From positions 473,001 to 533,000 of the forward strand of contig WPIO01000143.1 in assembly GCA_009760855.2 (NCBI GenBank): a DNA stretch of 60,000 bases. The letters run 5' to 3'. Of this stretch, positions 1 to 10,425 are shown in pieces. The notes under the pieces were generated by a model that had not been told where the DNA came from, searched no databases, and saw nothing but the letters and a program-made list of their open reading frames with translations. The DNA comes from Cristatella mucedo (lineage: Eukaryota; Bryozoa; Phylactolaemata; Cristatellidae). How positions within the stretch are numbered: position 1 is the first letter of the stretch; every line of letters begins with the position of its first letter. The translations under genes and the position numbers were made by a program.

Positions 1-362
1 CAACCTTACACATGCGGTGCGCGCGAGCGCACGCACGCGCATCCTCGCATTATATATAAATATCTCTCTCTCTCGCTATGACGTCACTGAGCTCGTTAGA
101 GTTGTCTCGCAGCCTTCAAAGGACCGCTCTTTGTCGCTTTCTCGACCTACCCATCTATGTCGCGCAAATGCCAATATATTTGAGAAATATATTGATATAC
201 CTTTATATAAATGCATATTGGCATCTCTATCTACTCTCGCATTCTCTCTCTGTAACTCTCAATCCGTATATCTCTGTCTCGGTTTCGATTGTCTTGCATT
301 GAGAAGGCACATGCATTCTAACTCCCTCGCTGGCCCCCTTTTTCCCTATCTCTGTCTCTATC

Positions 363-368
<6 letters not shown>

Positions 369-405
<37 letters not shown>

Positions 406-670
406 CTCTCTCTCTCTCTCTCTTGCTCTCTCTTGCTCTCTCTTGCTCTCTCTTGCTCTCTCTCTCTCTCTCTCTTGCTCTCACTCGTTCGCTCTCTCTC
501 TCGTGCTCTCTCTCGCTCTCTCACTTTATCTCTCTCTCGCTCTTTCTTTCTCCCACTTTCTCTCACTTTCTCTCTCTTTCTCTCTCGCTCTTTCTTTCGC
601 TCTATCCCTCTCTCTCTCTCTCTCTCTCTCTCTCAATCTCTTTCTCTATCTTGCTATCACTTTATCTCTC

Positions 671-702
<32 letters not shown>

Positions 703-750
703 CTGTCTCTCACTCTTCCTCTCTCTCTCTCTCTTTACAGAATCTGAAAA
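369..750. repeat. (CT)n tract
   Basis: A long, slightly interrupted CT/TTGCTC microsatellite with related CTCT-rich sequence from about 60 to 930. Open frames across it (Leu/Ser-rich on plus, Arg/Glu-rich on minus) are artefacts of the repeat. Confidence 0.95.
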
Positions 751-937
751 GTGCGTAGAAGGACCAAGTTTTCTGCGATTTCTATTCAAATGTGTGATTA
801 TTAATTTTGTTATTATTAATATTGTATAATAATCTCTCTCGCTCTGTGTGATCTTGTTTCTCACTCTCTTCGTCTCTCTGTGTGACTCTCTCGCTCTCTG
901 TCTCATTCCGACTCTCTTGCCGCTCTCTCTCTCTCTC

Positions 938-1060
938 TAGAGCTGCTGCTGCTGCTGCTCTTAATGTGCTCTTAATATCTGCTGCTGCTCTCTCTCTCTT
1001 GCTGCTGCTGCTGCTCTTAATGTGCTCTTAATATCTGCTGCTGCTGCTGCTCTTGATATC
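938..1060. repeat. (GCT)n with duplicated spacer
   Basis: Short GCT runs separated by two copies of CTTAATGTGCTCTTAATATC, a small higher-order duplication. Confidence 0.8.
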
Positions 1061-1292
1061 TCTGTCCCTCTCTCTCTTTCCTTCAATTAATATATTTCTT
1101 TTGCGTCTCAATTGTGTACTCTCTTGTCTTGCATTGCTCAGCGTCCCTCGCTTTCGTAACATCCGGTCCGTTCGCCGTTTCTCCACAGTTTCTCCACCGT
1201 TTTCCTCCGTTCAAGAGCGCTCAAGTTCACGTTCAAGAGCGCTCGCTGCTGCTGCCTTCGCTGGCACCCGCGCCCGCGCCTGCGGTGCTCAC

Positions 1293-1481
1293 CAGCTGCT
1301 CCGGAGGCGCCACCATTTCCGGTCGGGCCCGTCGCGCCCACCGGCCCCCGGAGGCCCGCCGGTCCGGTGTCGCCCTGCAGGCCCTGCAGACCGGCCGCGC
1401 CCCTGTCTCCGGTCGCTCCGCTTGATCCTGACGGTCCGGTCGGGCCAGCGCTGCCAGATTGACCCTGCGCTCCGACGGGCC
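1293..1481 (-). CDS. Collagen-like gene, exon 3 (Gly-X-Y)
   Basis: This minus-strand exon runs from the acceptor TTGCGCAG|GG to the donor GCAGCTG|GTGAGC. It is 189 nt, phase 1-1, and encodes 21 perfect Gly-X-Y triplets in register with exon 2, including GDRGAAGLQGLQG. Its first two bases complete the Gly codon begun in exon 2. It ends with one base of the next Gly codon, so at least one more exon must lie further left. None is visible in 1-1290, which is mainly CT repeat, so the gene continues outside the window. Exons between 1481 and 7099 are possible, but I saw no other Gly-X-Y stretch there. Confidence 0.75.
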
Positions 1482-1523
1482 CTGCGCAACGACACCGCTC
1501 GAATGAACGCTCCGACGGAATAA

Positions 1524-2105
1524 TAATAATAATAATATTAATAATGCACTTGATAAAGCGCCCTCAGAGAACTCAATCTCTTTCTAGGAACTTTACGTTT
1601 GCTGCAAAGGGAAATGCAATTGAATGGTGAGTAATATCATGCTTGATAAACAAACAAAATGAATAACATGGTTAGGGGGACGTGCACAGGGTCAGCATGC
1701 AAATGCGGTTAGTGGCAGCATGCTCAGTGTCAGCACGCATAAGCACATCAAGGACGAATCACATGGACCCACTAAATACTGTCCTAAATAGTTGTTTTTT
1801 AGTTCATTTTAAATGTGGTCAAGTCAGAGGATGTTCTGACTCAAGTCGGGAGGGAGTTCCAGGCTTTGGGAGCATACGAACTAAATGGACGGTCTCCAAA
1901 GGATTTGAGGTCTATACGAGGTATTTTCAGACTGTTGGATTCTGAAAAGCGGGTGGTACGATGCTTGGCCTGATGGGGGAGTATGTCTGAGAAATGGGCT
2001 GGAGCCAAAGAATGAAGTGACCTAAAAGTGAGCGACAAGACCTTGAAGTCGATCCGTTGCTTGACTGGTAGCCAGTGCAGGTCGGCGAGAAGTGGTGTAA
2101 CGGAA
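1524..2105 (-). mobile_element. LINE family 1 copy (CR1/L2-like), 5'-truncated
   Basis: Begins on the plus strand with (AAT)n and TGCACTTGATAAAGCGCC, which is the 3' end of the element read on minus. The minus strand encodes broken pieces of the reverse-transcriptase C-terminal tail (FGDRPFSSYAPKAWNSLPT), typical of CR1/L2-type ORF2. It lies in the large intron of the collagen-like gene. Confidence 0.8.
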
Positions 2106-2619
2106 GAGGCGCGGCCGGAAGCGGCGCCACCGAGATCTCGCGCTGAGCTCGCACCATAGGTCCTAGACTTCGGAAACGGCCTGCTAATTCCTGACTGGCG
2201 ACGTCATTCGAAGGCTCGTATTTCGTATTTCAAGCGTGCTCGATCTCGATCTTCGTCTTCCGCTGTCCAACCTTCCCGCTCTTTCTGTCGGCTTAGCTGT
2301 CTGCCCACTTTTAGCGCTCTCTGCCCACCGTTCAAGTTTCGCAATAGCCTCAGGCGATGAAAGCCTCGACGCTCTTTTCAAGGTCAGCTCGCTGCTCGCG
2401 CTCTCGGCGCATGCGCGCAAACCAATCGCCAATCGCAACCGCCAGTCGCTGATAGCGATCGCCACAGCTGCAGGCTGCAGCTCGTCACGTGGGCACGCAG
2501 AAGGAGAGTGCGAGTCCGGTGCTCATGACCGGCCGCTCTCAAGCGGAAGTGGCCAACCACGATGGAATCCGAAGACGACCGTGACCGGAACCTGAACCTG
2601 ACCGGATGAAAACTTCCCT

Positions 2620-2715
2620 CTAATCTTCCTCCTAAGCTTCTTTCTGAAAGTTCTCCTAAGCTTGCTTCTGAACTCTCTCCTAAGCTTGCTTCTAAACTTC
2701 CTTCTAAGCTTCATA
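2620..2715. repeat. ~24-bp tandem repeat
   Basis: Four diverged copies built on TCCTAAGCTTGCTTCTGAA. Read on minus they give a short Lys/Arg-rich repeat (KLRREFRSKLRRTF) in a 63-codon frame. Nothing else suggests a gene. Confidence 0.6.
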
Positions 2716-2729
2716 CTAAGCGCGTAGAC

Positions 2730-3500
2730 GCGAGCCGGTGCAGCAGCTGCGACTGCTACGCCGCTTATGCCCGTATTGCCCGCGGAAAGGACCCAGGCGT
2801 GCGTGATCGCGGAACTCTCTGCATCATCTCATTCATTGCAGGGTTGGACCATCCATCGCTGCAAGCTTCTACGCTTGCCGATCGCAATATCCGAGGTCTG
2901 GAAGTTGTTTGAAAGTGCTACAGCTGCCTCATTCATTCAGTCCCGCCTTTAGATTCGTATTTTGGAATTTCTCAATACATTCTCATTCGTCGTGTCTATC
3001 GCCTATCCGACGATCCTGAGATCGGCGCTCACCCATCGTGGCTACGAACTAGATGACGTACGCATACTATATCGAGAAAGAATTCCCTCGGCCTCTTAAT
3101 TGTTCTCAGCGTTCGGTCTTCGCCAGAGCACAGGCCAAAGTGGCAGTGCATCTCGGGACTTCGGCCAGCAGCGATTCATCCGAGCCTTGGGTGGCCGTAG
3201 TAGTCCCACACGCCGGCTTGTTACAGCGAGTAGGCTCGAATCAGACCGTTTTAGCGAGCAGGCTTTTCCAAGATCAAAGGCAGCGCGATCTTTTTGCGTT
3301 TATTAACATTTACAGTGTCAGCCTGCATCCTATTTCTTCGCACTTCAGTCCGCAGAAATACGATGACGCAGCGAGTGGAGTCCACCCGGTGCCCACACTT
3401 CCGGGTCGGCAGCGTGCGACCGCCAAATACCATCGCGCGAAACGCTGCAGCGACTACGTTAGGGGGCGCTGCATGACAACGGGCTGCATCGAGGATGCAG
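2730..3500. other. Unassigned sequence
   Basis: No supported gene, repeat family or RNA seen. It is intronic if the collagen-like gene model is right. Confidence 0.5.
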
Positions 3501-3510
3501 CAACCGTGAG

Positions 3511-3690
<180 letters not shown>

Positions 3691-3699
3691 TAATCTCTA

Positions 3700-3835
3700 A
3701 ATTCAAGAGAACTACTTAATCTCTATTCAGGCACTTCATCTATGCCTCGGGGCTCGACCCCACGACTTCGGACAGACCTTGGTCAGGGCGAGCACCTTAA
3801 CCACTTAACCAAACCAGCTTGGCAATTGTACGACT
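3700..3835 (-). mobile_element. SINE family A copy
   Basis: Minus orientation. The tail reads TTAATCTCTATTCAGGC on plus, followed by the tRNA-like B-box region (CTCGACCCCACGACTTCGG) and the A-box region (CACCTTAACCACTTAACCAAA). Confidence 0.75.
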
Positions 3836-3839
3836 GCTT

Positions 3840-4940
3840 GCGATCGACGGCGAATGTTCGCCGTGTGCCGAAATCTCAGCAAACGCACAGGGACCCTGAT
3901 CGATCTGAATCCGACCAGCAGCCGGTTGGCGTGGCCGGGCGAGATCGGCCGTTGCCACGGTGACTGGTTTGCTAAGGTGGTGCTGCGCTTCGGAGTGGAC
4001 GTGCGATGCATTAGACGGTCACACAAGGACACTACAAGGATCAATATAGCAGAGCTACCACAGCAGCAGGCGCCGCGCTAAGAGCGGCATCCTTAGGCGG
4101 CTTGCTAAACGCCAGCTTTCGCTCGCATTCCTACGCCCACTGGACTGGGATGGGTTGAATTCAGCCCAACGAACTGATTTGAAGCGCGCGTCCGATATAT
4201 TTGATGAGGAAAGGCGGCGCATTGGGAGCGGTAAGCCAAAGGAAAATGCGAGGCATGACGACCTGCATGACTGCCTTTAACTAATATTTCAAATCGGCGG
4301 TGACGCCGTTGGTACTGCTCTGCCGCGAAAGCGTCGGAGCGTAGAGCGTGTCAGGCCAGCGCGCGTTCTTTCCAGAGGCCAAGCCGCATTGCTGCTGCTG
4401 AGCGCAGACAGCGCGCTTGAGGATCGCCGTTAAATTTGGCGGCAACATGAACCACGAAGGGCACGATCTGCCACGATCAGCGATCGAAGCGCTTTTTTTT
4501 TAAGAATCCAGTCAGCTCGATACTGACGCAGATACTGACCCAGCAGTAGGTCGATCTCAGACGCACGGAGCATGCACACGGGATGATATTGGCTGGCGGC
4601 TGAGGTCAGGCGCTCTGTTATCACCAGCTGCCGGCCCTTTTTCGAATGGATTTGCGCTGCGTCGAACGCCACCGAGTAGCAGTCGACGCGGAAGCTTGCG
4701 GCGCCCAGGCGCGCGAGCGAATCATTGGATCGTAAGTAATTGCGGTGGGGCGCCGTCATACTAAGCGCCTACACACGATAGGCGTGCTCGCTAGTTTGTG
4801 CTTTGTTGTCGCTAAGTATCTTCGCGTCGTGCTGTGGGCAACTTTAGCGCGCCCGGTACGCGAGTAAATCCTCGGATCACCTATACGCGGCAACCCCCGG
4901 AGCGGCCGCGGCCGTATGGCGCGGCGGACATTTTGCGACG
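3840..4940. other. Unassigned sequence
   Basis: Mixed-composition DNA with only short open frames in several phases. No gene or repeat family recognised. Confidence 0.5.
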
Positions 4941-4944
4941 AAGG

Positions 4945-5040
4945 TTAGCCGATTCAACAGCCTCGTTCACATTGTGACAGAAGCGCCTTAAAACGGCTGT
5001 CACCGGCGCTTGCTGCGGGCAATATCCGATCGCCAACTGT
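4945..5040 (-). mobile_element. SINE family B fragment
   Basis: Plus strand reads AGCCGATTCAACAGCCTCGT and later GACAGAAGCGCC and CTGTCACCGGCGCTTGC. These match, diverged, the 3' half of SINE B as seen complete at 56380-56560. Confidence 0.55.
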
Positions 5041-5049
5041 AGAACTCGA

Positions 5050-5680
5050 ATCACATGACCTGGCTTTTGAAGAGCGAGCACCTTACTCCTGGGGCCAAGA
5101 CCCAGAGGCAGCGAGTGCACCGTCCGCTGCGTCGCTCCCTCGCGCTCGCGGCCTCGTGACCTCGCCTGCGGGCATGACCTCGCCCCACGCAGCATCCTAG
5201 GAATTCTTCGCCTGAACACGTCCGGGCAGCGTGCTTCGCGCGCAGCAGCAATGCCGGCATTTTGGCCGCGGATGCCGAGCTGGGCTGGGGCCGACGCGTT
5301 CGCGACTGATAATTGCCTCGCGACTCAAGCTATTTCCTTATTGGTCACTCATTTTTTTCCGATCGGTAGCCCAACCTCCACGACCTGAAAGAAATTGACA
5401 AAGGCTAACGAGAAAACGTGGCGAACCCGCGAAACCGCTTTCGTTGGAGAGCCGTTGCCGTCGCCGTTGTCTCGCGACGTCCTCTCGCCGTTGTCTCGCG
5501 ACTAATTTGCTCCCTAGCGGATTGGCGCGCCCTTGTGCTCGTACGACTTCGCTTCGCAAATTGAATAGCAGCCATGAATGTGCTACCAACATCGTAGTAG
5601 TAGAACGTATCCCATAGCATTCTCTACTTTCGAAAATTGTACTTACGACAGGCTTTCCTGACCCTGTCTATTTCATAACT
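5050..5680. other. Unassigned sequence
   Basis: No supported gene. A small tandem motif (TCGCCGTTGTCTCGCGAC, two copies near 5460-5505) is the only structure noted. Confidence 0.45.
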
Positions 5681-5685
5681 AGGAG

Positions 5686-5686
<1 letters not shown>

Positions 5687-5749
<63 letters not shown>

Positions 5750-5910
5750 TCATATTCATATATATATATATTCATATTCATATATATATATATTCATATT
5801 CATATATATATATATAATATATATATATATATATGCATATTCATATATATATGTGCATATTGATATATACGTGTGCATATTATATATATATATATATATA
5901 CATATATATT
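5687..5910. repeat. (CTAA)n then (TA)n with interspersed TATTCATATTCA
   Basis: About ten CTAA/ACTA units pass into a TA array broken by several TATTCATATTCATA units. Confidence 0.9.
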
Positions 5911-5929
5911 ATAGAGGCATAGGTAGTAA

Positions 5930-7090
5930 GTGAACATCTTGGATGGAATGGCGGTAGCATTTTCTCTAGCGAGCTCTTGCATAGACGCGGCGGCGGCAAT
6001 CCTTGGGTGGCATTTCCGCCGATCCCGACCCTCCGTCAAAGGCCCGGCCGCGTTACTTGTTGGGCAGACGTCAGACTGCGCGCGACGTGCGCAATTCGCG
6101 GCATATGGCCAGCGGAACTGTTTAGAGCGGATGCGTGCAGAGCGTCGGCCATGTGGCTCATGGGGTCACCGGGACTTTACGCTGAGCTCGTTTGTGCTGC
6201 CTACTCGTGGTTGGCGGAGCTCTGAAAGCAGACGAGCAATGGCGGCCCAAACTGCACGCGATCGCCGAGCGATTTCTCGCAAAAATCTAGTGCTAACTCG
6301 AATGCGGCGCACCCCGCGTCCACCGTCGCCTCGCCCGCGGCGCCGATAGTTCGTCGCTGGTGTCGCGTCGTTTCGCTCGTTTCAATCGCTCGCTGAGCGA
6401 GCGCCGAACGCCGAACGCCGAACGTGCGTGAAATAAAGCTTAGCTGGTTTGGCAGCCTCGTTCACAAAGCGGCTAACGAGCCGGCTACCGCGACGGCCGC
6501 TGCAGACGGGACAGTAGAGGATGGAAGCCCTCCAATGCACGACTCACGTCCGCTCAGCCCGCGGCGATAGTGAAACCCAACCACAGCGAGCGCAGTGAAA
6601 GAGAGCGAGCGCCTGAGCGAGCCCTGCGAAGCCTCGGCTTCCCTCAGGTCTCGGGGGCGCCGCGATCGCGCGCCATCGCGTGCCGTCTGCAACGCCGCCC
6701 GCAGCGCGTAGCTGCCGCCGTCGCTCTGGCATTTGAACTACGCTTGCGGCGGACGCGTTCGTCTTTGAGAGCGCCGTCTTCGATGCCACCTCGCGATGCC
6801 TCGCGAGACGCTCCGACAGCCTGCGGACGCCGCGTCGCGGCGCCTCCGACCGGTGCACGCCGCTCTCGCTCGCGCGCGTCGTCAGCAGCTCTCGCCCCTA
6901 CTGCGGGCGACGCGAGGTGGTGCCACCTCGCGTCGCGTACGCCGGCTCGGTAGCCCGTCGTCGTGTGCACGCTTGCGCTTTCGCTCTCGCCGTCGAGCTA
7001 GAGCTCTCGTCGGCGAGGCGGTGGCGGCGGCAGGGGCGAGACGCTCTCGCGACGAGCGACCGGCGGCCGCCGCCGCCGCTGCGCGCGCGC
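5930..7090. other. CpG-rich sequence without confident exons
   Basis: GC-rich, CpG-dense DNA inside the collagen-like gene span. It is open in several frames on both strands because of composition. I found no Gly-X-Y run or convincing splice-bounded exon. Confidence 0.45.
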
Positions 7091-7098
7091 TCACTCAC

Positions 7099-7230
7099 CG
7101 GGAGCTCCGGTTGCGCCCGCCGATCCGTTTACGCCCGGCGGCCCCGCTGGTCCGGTGGCACCGGCGCTTCCCTTCGTTCCGGCCGCTCCCGCCGGGCCCG
7201 TCGGGCCCGGAGCCCCGATTTGGGCAGTTC
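7099..7230 (-). CDS. Collagen-like gene, exon 2 (Gly-X-Y)
   Basis: On the minus strand an acceptor (GTTGCAG|GA) opens a 132-nt exon closed by a strong donor (CCCG|GTGAGTGA). It encodes a short lead (T-A-Q-I) and then about 13 uninterrupted Gly-X-Y triplets, such as GAPGPTGPAGAAG. Both splice junctions split a Gly codon after its first base, a symmetric phase 1-1 exon. Collagen-family repeats form extracellular triple helices. X and Y positions are rich in Ala, Pro, Thr and Ser and poor in Lys, so this looks like a short non-fibrillar collagen-like protein. The downstream intron holds LINE family 1 and SINE copies and a long (TA)n array. Confidence 0.78.
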
Positions 7231-7274
7231 CTGCAACGCGTGTGTGCACGTCGTGCCAGCACGAATGACGCAGG

Positions 7275-7276
7275 CG

Positions 7277-7373
<97 letters not shown>

Positions 7374-7400
7374 CAGAGAGAGAAAAAAGAGAGAGCGAGA
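7275..7400. repeat. (GA)n tract
   Basis: Near-pure GA microsatellite directly 5' (minus sense) of collagen-like exon 2. Arg/Glu and Ser/Leu frames through it are artefacts. Confidence 0.95.
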
Positions 7401-7568
7401 GAGCGAGCGAGTGACAGAGGCGGGCGTTCACTGACGATCGCAAAAGGAGGAAACTGCTTAACGGAGCGTACGGTATACGGCAGTGCCACGATAAACAGCA
7501 GCGTCACAGCGAACGCATAATATACAACTAATACGGCGTTGTTCGTTCGTACAGCAGTGTAAAGAAAA

Positions 7569-7712
7569 TATATAATTCATTTATATAGCGCCCCAAGAGA
7601 ACTTCATCTCTATTCAGGCGCTTCACATATGCCTCGGGGATCGAGTCCACGACCTCAGCCAGACCTTTGTCGGAGCCAGCACCTTATCCGCTGGACCAAA
7701 CCAGCTCGGCAA
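7569..7712 (-). mobile_element. SINE family A copy
   Basis: Complete copy in minus orientation, from ATAATTCATTTATATAGCGC (tail) through TCTCTATTCAGGCG to the tRNA-like head (GACCAAACCAGCTCGGCA). It abuts the 3' tail of a LINE family 2 copy. Confidence 0.85.
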
Positions 7713-8130
7713 TGTAATGTAATGGAATGTGGTGTATCTCCGTCTGTAACTCCACAAAGCCACAAAGACCATGTGGGTGTTACGCACGCAGAAGAGTTTT
7801 TTAAAGCGCACTCACAGCCTAAGCGGCTTTTGGTACGCATTCGGTAGCCAACAGACTTCGTCTCGCGCAACAAAGAAAAAGTGGGAAGCATAGCAGAGCC
7901 AGGAGAGCAGTTGAGGTAATGAGTAGCTTGAAAGTAGCAGTTCAGGACCGCTGAAAATGATTAGCCATAGTCGGCAGCAGGAGAGTAGTTGTCGTTGCCC
8001 AAGAGTCGTGAAAACGAGCTCCGCGGCCTAGGACATGCAGAGCAAAAGCTCTTGTTGCCAACGGTCTTTAAGCGGAGCAATGGAGCAGCCAATGTAGGTC
8101 CATACAGGACATGAGGGCACGAAGAGGCTG
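7713..8130 (-). mobile_element. LINE family 2 copy, 5'-truncated
   Basis: Starts on plus with TGTAATGTAATGGAATG, the element's 3' microsatellite. The minus strand encodes fragments SLLRETKSVGYRMRTKSRLG and the tail of a CR1/L2-like reverse-transcriptase ORF, with stops. Confidence 0.8.
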
Positions 8131-8249
8131 AACCTGGTGCAGCAGTTCAGCTAGGTATGGATGTCAGCTCCGCATGGGCACAGTGCTCGTAGCACACTGT
8201 TCAACACGGTCACCAGCGTGCGCTTACATATATGTTAAATAAACGCGTT

Positions 8250-8720
8250 TTTATTTCAGCACTTTAACGTGCGAAATTCTCTCCTGAAGTGCAGCTTTCG
8301 CATTCATTGCGGCATCGCTTCCGGCATCGTTTCCGACAGCCGCGCCATTCTCAAAAGTTTGAACGCAGCGCAACGTTCGAGCACCGGAGCTCTCGTAGCA
8401 CCAAGCGCCAAGAAATGTCAAACGAAGAGAATCGCGCCAAACCATCAGGCTCGCAGTGCGGCCGCAGAGGCGGGCGGGCGGACGGAACGGCGCGCCTCGG
8501 ACGACGGGTCTCGCGATCGACCAATGTGGCCTCACGCGGTGGCCCTCGCAGGAAGTAGCACCGCCTCTGCCGGCGCCGCAACTTCCTTCGCTGCCGCTGC
8601 GCGTCGCGCGCCGATAGCGGCGGCGGCGACACCCTGCGCAGGAAATACATAGCCGCTCATCCAGACGCCGCGGCGGCGGCGGCGGGCGTGTCATGCCGCG
8701 CTAGCCTGCAGCAGCAGCAG
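8250..8720. other. CpG-rich sequence in intron 1 of the collagen-like gene
   Basis: Dense CpG and long spurious frames on both strands. No splice-supported exon found. Confidence 0.4.
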
Positions 8721-8733
8721 ACTCCTATCTGAC

Positions 8734-8810
8734 GGCGACGCAGGCGGCGGCGGCGCTCGGCGCTCGGCGCTCGGCTCTCGAGAGCTGCTGCCGCCGCCGC
8801 CTGCGTCGCC
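8734..8810. repeat. GC-rich inverted repeat (hairpin)
   Basis: Two perfect 21-nt arms (8734-8754 and 8790-8810, arm start GGCGACGCAGG) flank a 35-nt spacer of GCTCGGC repeats and CTCGAGAG. It lies 25 bp inside intron 1, next to the exon 1 donor of the collagen-like gene. Confidence 0.85.
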
Positions 8811-8834
8811 GCTCGGCGGCAGCGCCACTCTTAC

Positions 8835-8892
8835 CGGTACTCAGTAATCCTGCGAGCACCACCAATATCAACGCTTGCCGGATGGCTTCCAT
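8835..8892 (-). CDS. Collagen-like gene, exon 1 (signal peptide)
   Basis: The minus strand from the ATG at 8892 encodes 19 residues, MEAIRQALILVVLAGLLST, plus one base. This is a short charged start followed by a hydrophobic core, as in a secretory signal peptide. A consensus splice donor (G|GTAAGAG) follows at 8834. The leftover G joins GA at the acceptor at 7230 to make a Gly codon, so exons 1 and 2 fit in phase 1. The predicted product is a secreted protein that begins Gly-X-Y repeats soon after signal cleavage. A CpG-rich region with a (GCC)n tract lies upstream and could hold the promoter. The exon structure is inferred without transcript data. Confidence 0.68.
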
Positions 8893-9077
8893 GACGTGCA
8901 GCGTCGCCTGCAGTTAGGGTTAAAGAAGACGGCTCAGTGCAAAGATCAGTGGACGCTCGGCGACTTGCGACAGGCAGCAGCGAGGCAGCGAATGCAAGGG
9001 GGAATGAGCACTTCCGCCTCCGGTGCTACCGCTGTCGCTGCTGCTGCTGCAGCAGTTTCTACTGCTTCTGCTGCTGC

Positions 9078-9078
9078 G

Positions 9079-9128
<50 letters not shown>

Positions 9129-9135
9129 TGCTGCC
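9078..9135. repeat. (GCC)n tract
   Basis: About 18 GCC units in a GC-rich region upstream of collagen-like exon 1. The plus-strand poly-Ala frame through it has no other support. Confidence 0.9.
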
Positions 9136-9139
9136 GCCG

Positions 9140-10420
9140 CTACGGCAGTCCCTGCTGCGAGGCTAGGCGAGGCGACCGGCTTAGGTCACTGTCCGGTTGG
9201 CCTCTGCCTTACGAGATCCCAACAGCAGCACGGGTCACTGCCCGAGTCATCGCCCGATCGATGCACCGAAGAATGCGAACGGATTCTCACGGCACGCCCA
9301 CACCGATTCGCGCCCGACCCGGCGGAGCTCGGGTGCCGTCGCTCGGCGACTGCACAAACGGGGGTGGGTGGGCGGGGCTGGGGTTTCGAGGGATGCCAAG
9401 CTACTTGCAAAGCTTCGCAGCGGGCGGAGTGCACTGAGCGAGCGGAGAAAACGTGAAAGCGATCGGAGGAAATTTAAGCGCGATTGGAGATACAGCTAAC
9501 GCCTCGTTCTCGCGAAGGAAATGAGCGACGACTCGCCAAGACGCCTCGAAGGCAGATTGTCGCCACGACGGCGACGAAGCGCGACCACTCAGTCGCCGCG
9601 GCGATGCACGCATGACGCTGCATGACGCTAGTGACGCAGCGTCATTCGCTCAACATCCGCCGACTTTCTGAGTCAAGATTCGCCGGCCGCCGTCGCCGCC
9701 TGCTCGGAGCGACAGCGGCGCCTGCGGCCGCGATCGGAGCGTGTGACGTCACCGAAAGGCGGACCTCGTTGTGGACCGCAAATGGACGGCTCATTACTCG
9801 ACGGATCAAACCAATTGTAGTCTCGTAGAAGAAGTCCCATCTGAATCTCTTCGGTTGGTCTCCCTCTAACAGTGAGTTGCCAATGGTGGAGGTACTCTAC
9901 CGCCCCCAGGTAGCAAGTCATCCAGTATCTCAGATTTGCCCGACCTCATTTTGTCTGGAAGAAAGCCTTCCTTCCCCGTTCTGGGCGATTTAAATATTCA
10001 TCACAATGACTCAACTGACGCCATCATGTACCAAATTTTCGTGCACTGACTGACTCCTTTCTTCTAGTGAATCGTGTTTACAGTGGCAGAGCACGGGGGC
10101 AGGGGGGATAATTGCCCCCCCACCCCCATGGATAGAGGGAAGTAGCTATGTCCTGGGCAAATTTACCCAGGCCTCAGGGGCAGGAGCAATACAGAGACTG
10201 CGCGAACCGAATGAGTCGAATGGATTTTTAATTTTATTCATAAACTTTTTTTTGCGGTAACCTTGTCATTATGTCACTATGCAGAAGTCTGGAGATCTAT
10301 TGCCCCAACCTGAAATTCCTGGCTCCTTGCCCCTGCGTGTTTATGGCTCCACTCACAAAAAAGGTCACACTCGATCAAATATTCTCCCACTACAGTTCGT
10401 CGCTTGCTCACGTCTCCTGC
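9140..10420. other. Unassigned sequence
   Basis: CpG-rich to about 9800, then of average composition. It includes poly-C/G near 10090-10130. No gene recognised. Confidence 0.45.
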
Positions 10421-10425
10421 TACTA

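Noticed and set aside
8875-9456. 193-aa poly-Ala frame
   Set aside because: Translation of (GCC)n with no domain, overlapping the collagen-like start on the other strand.
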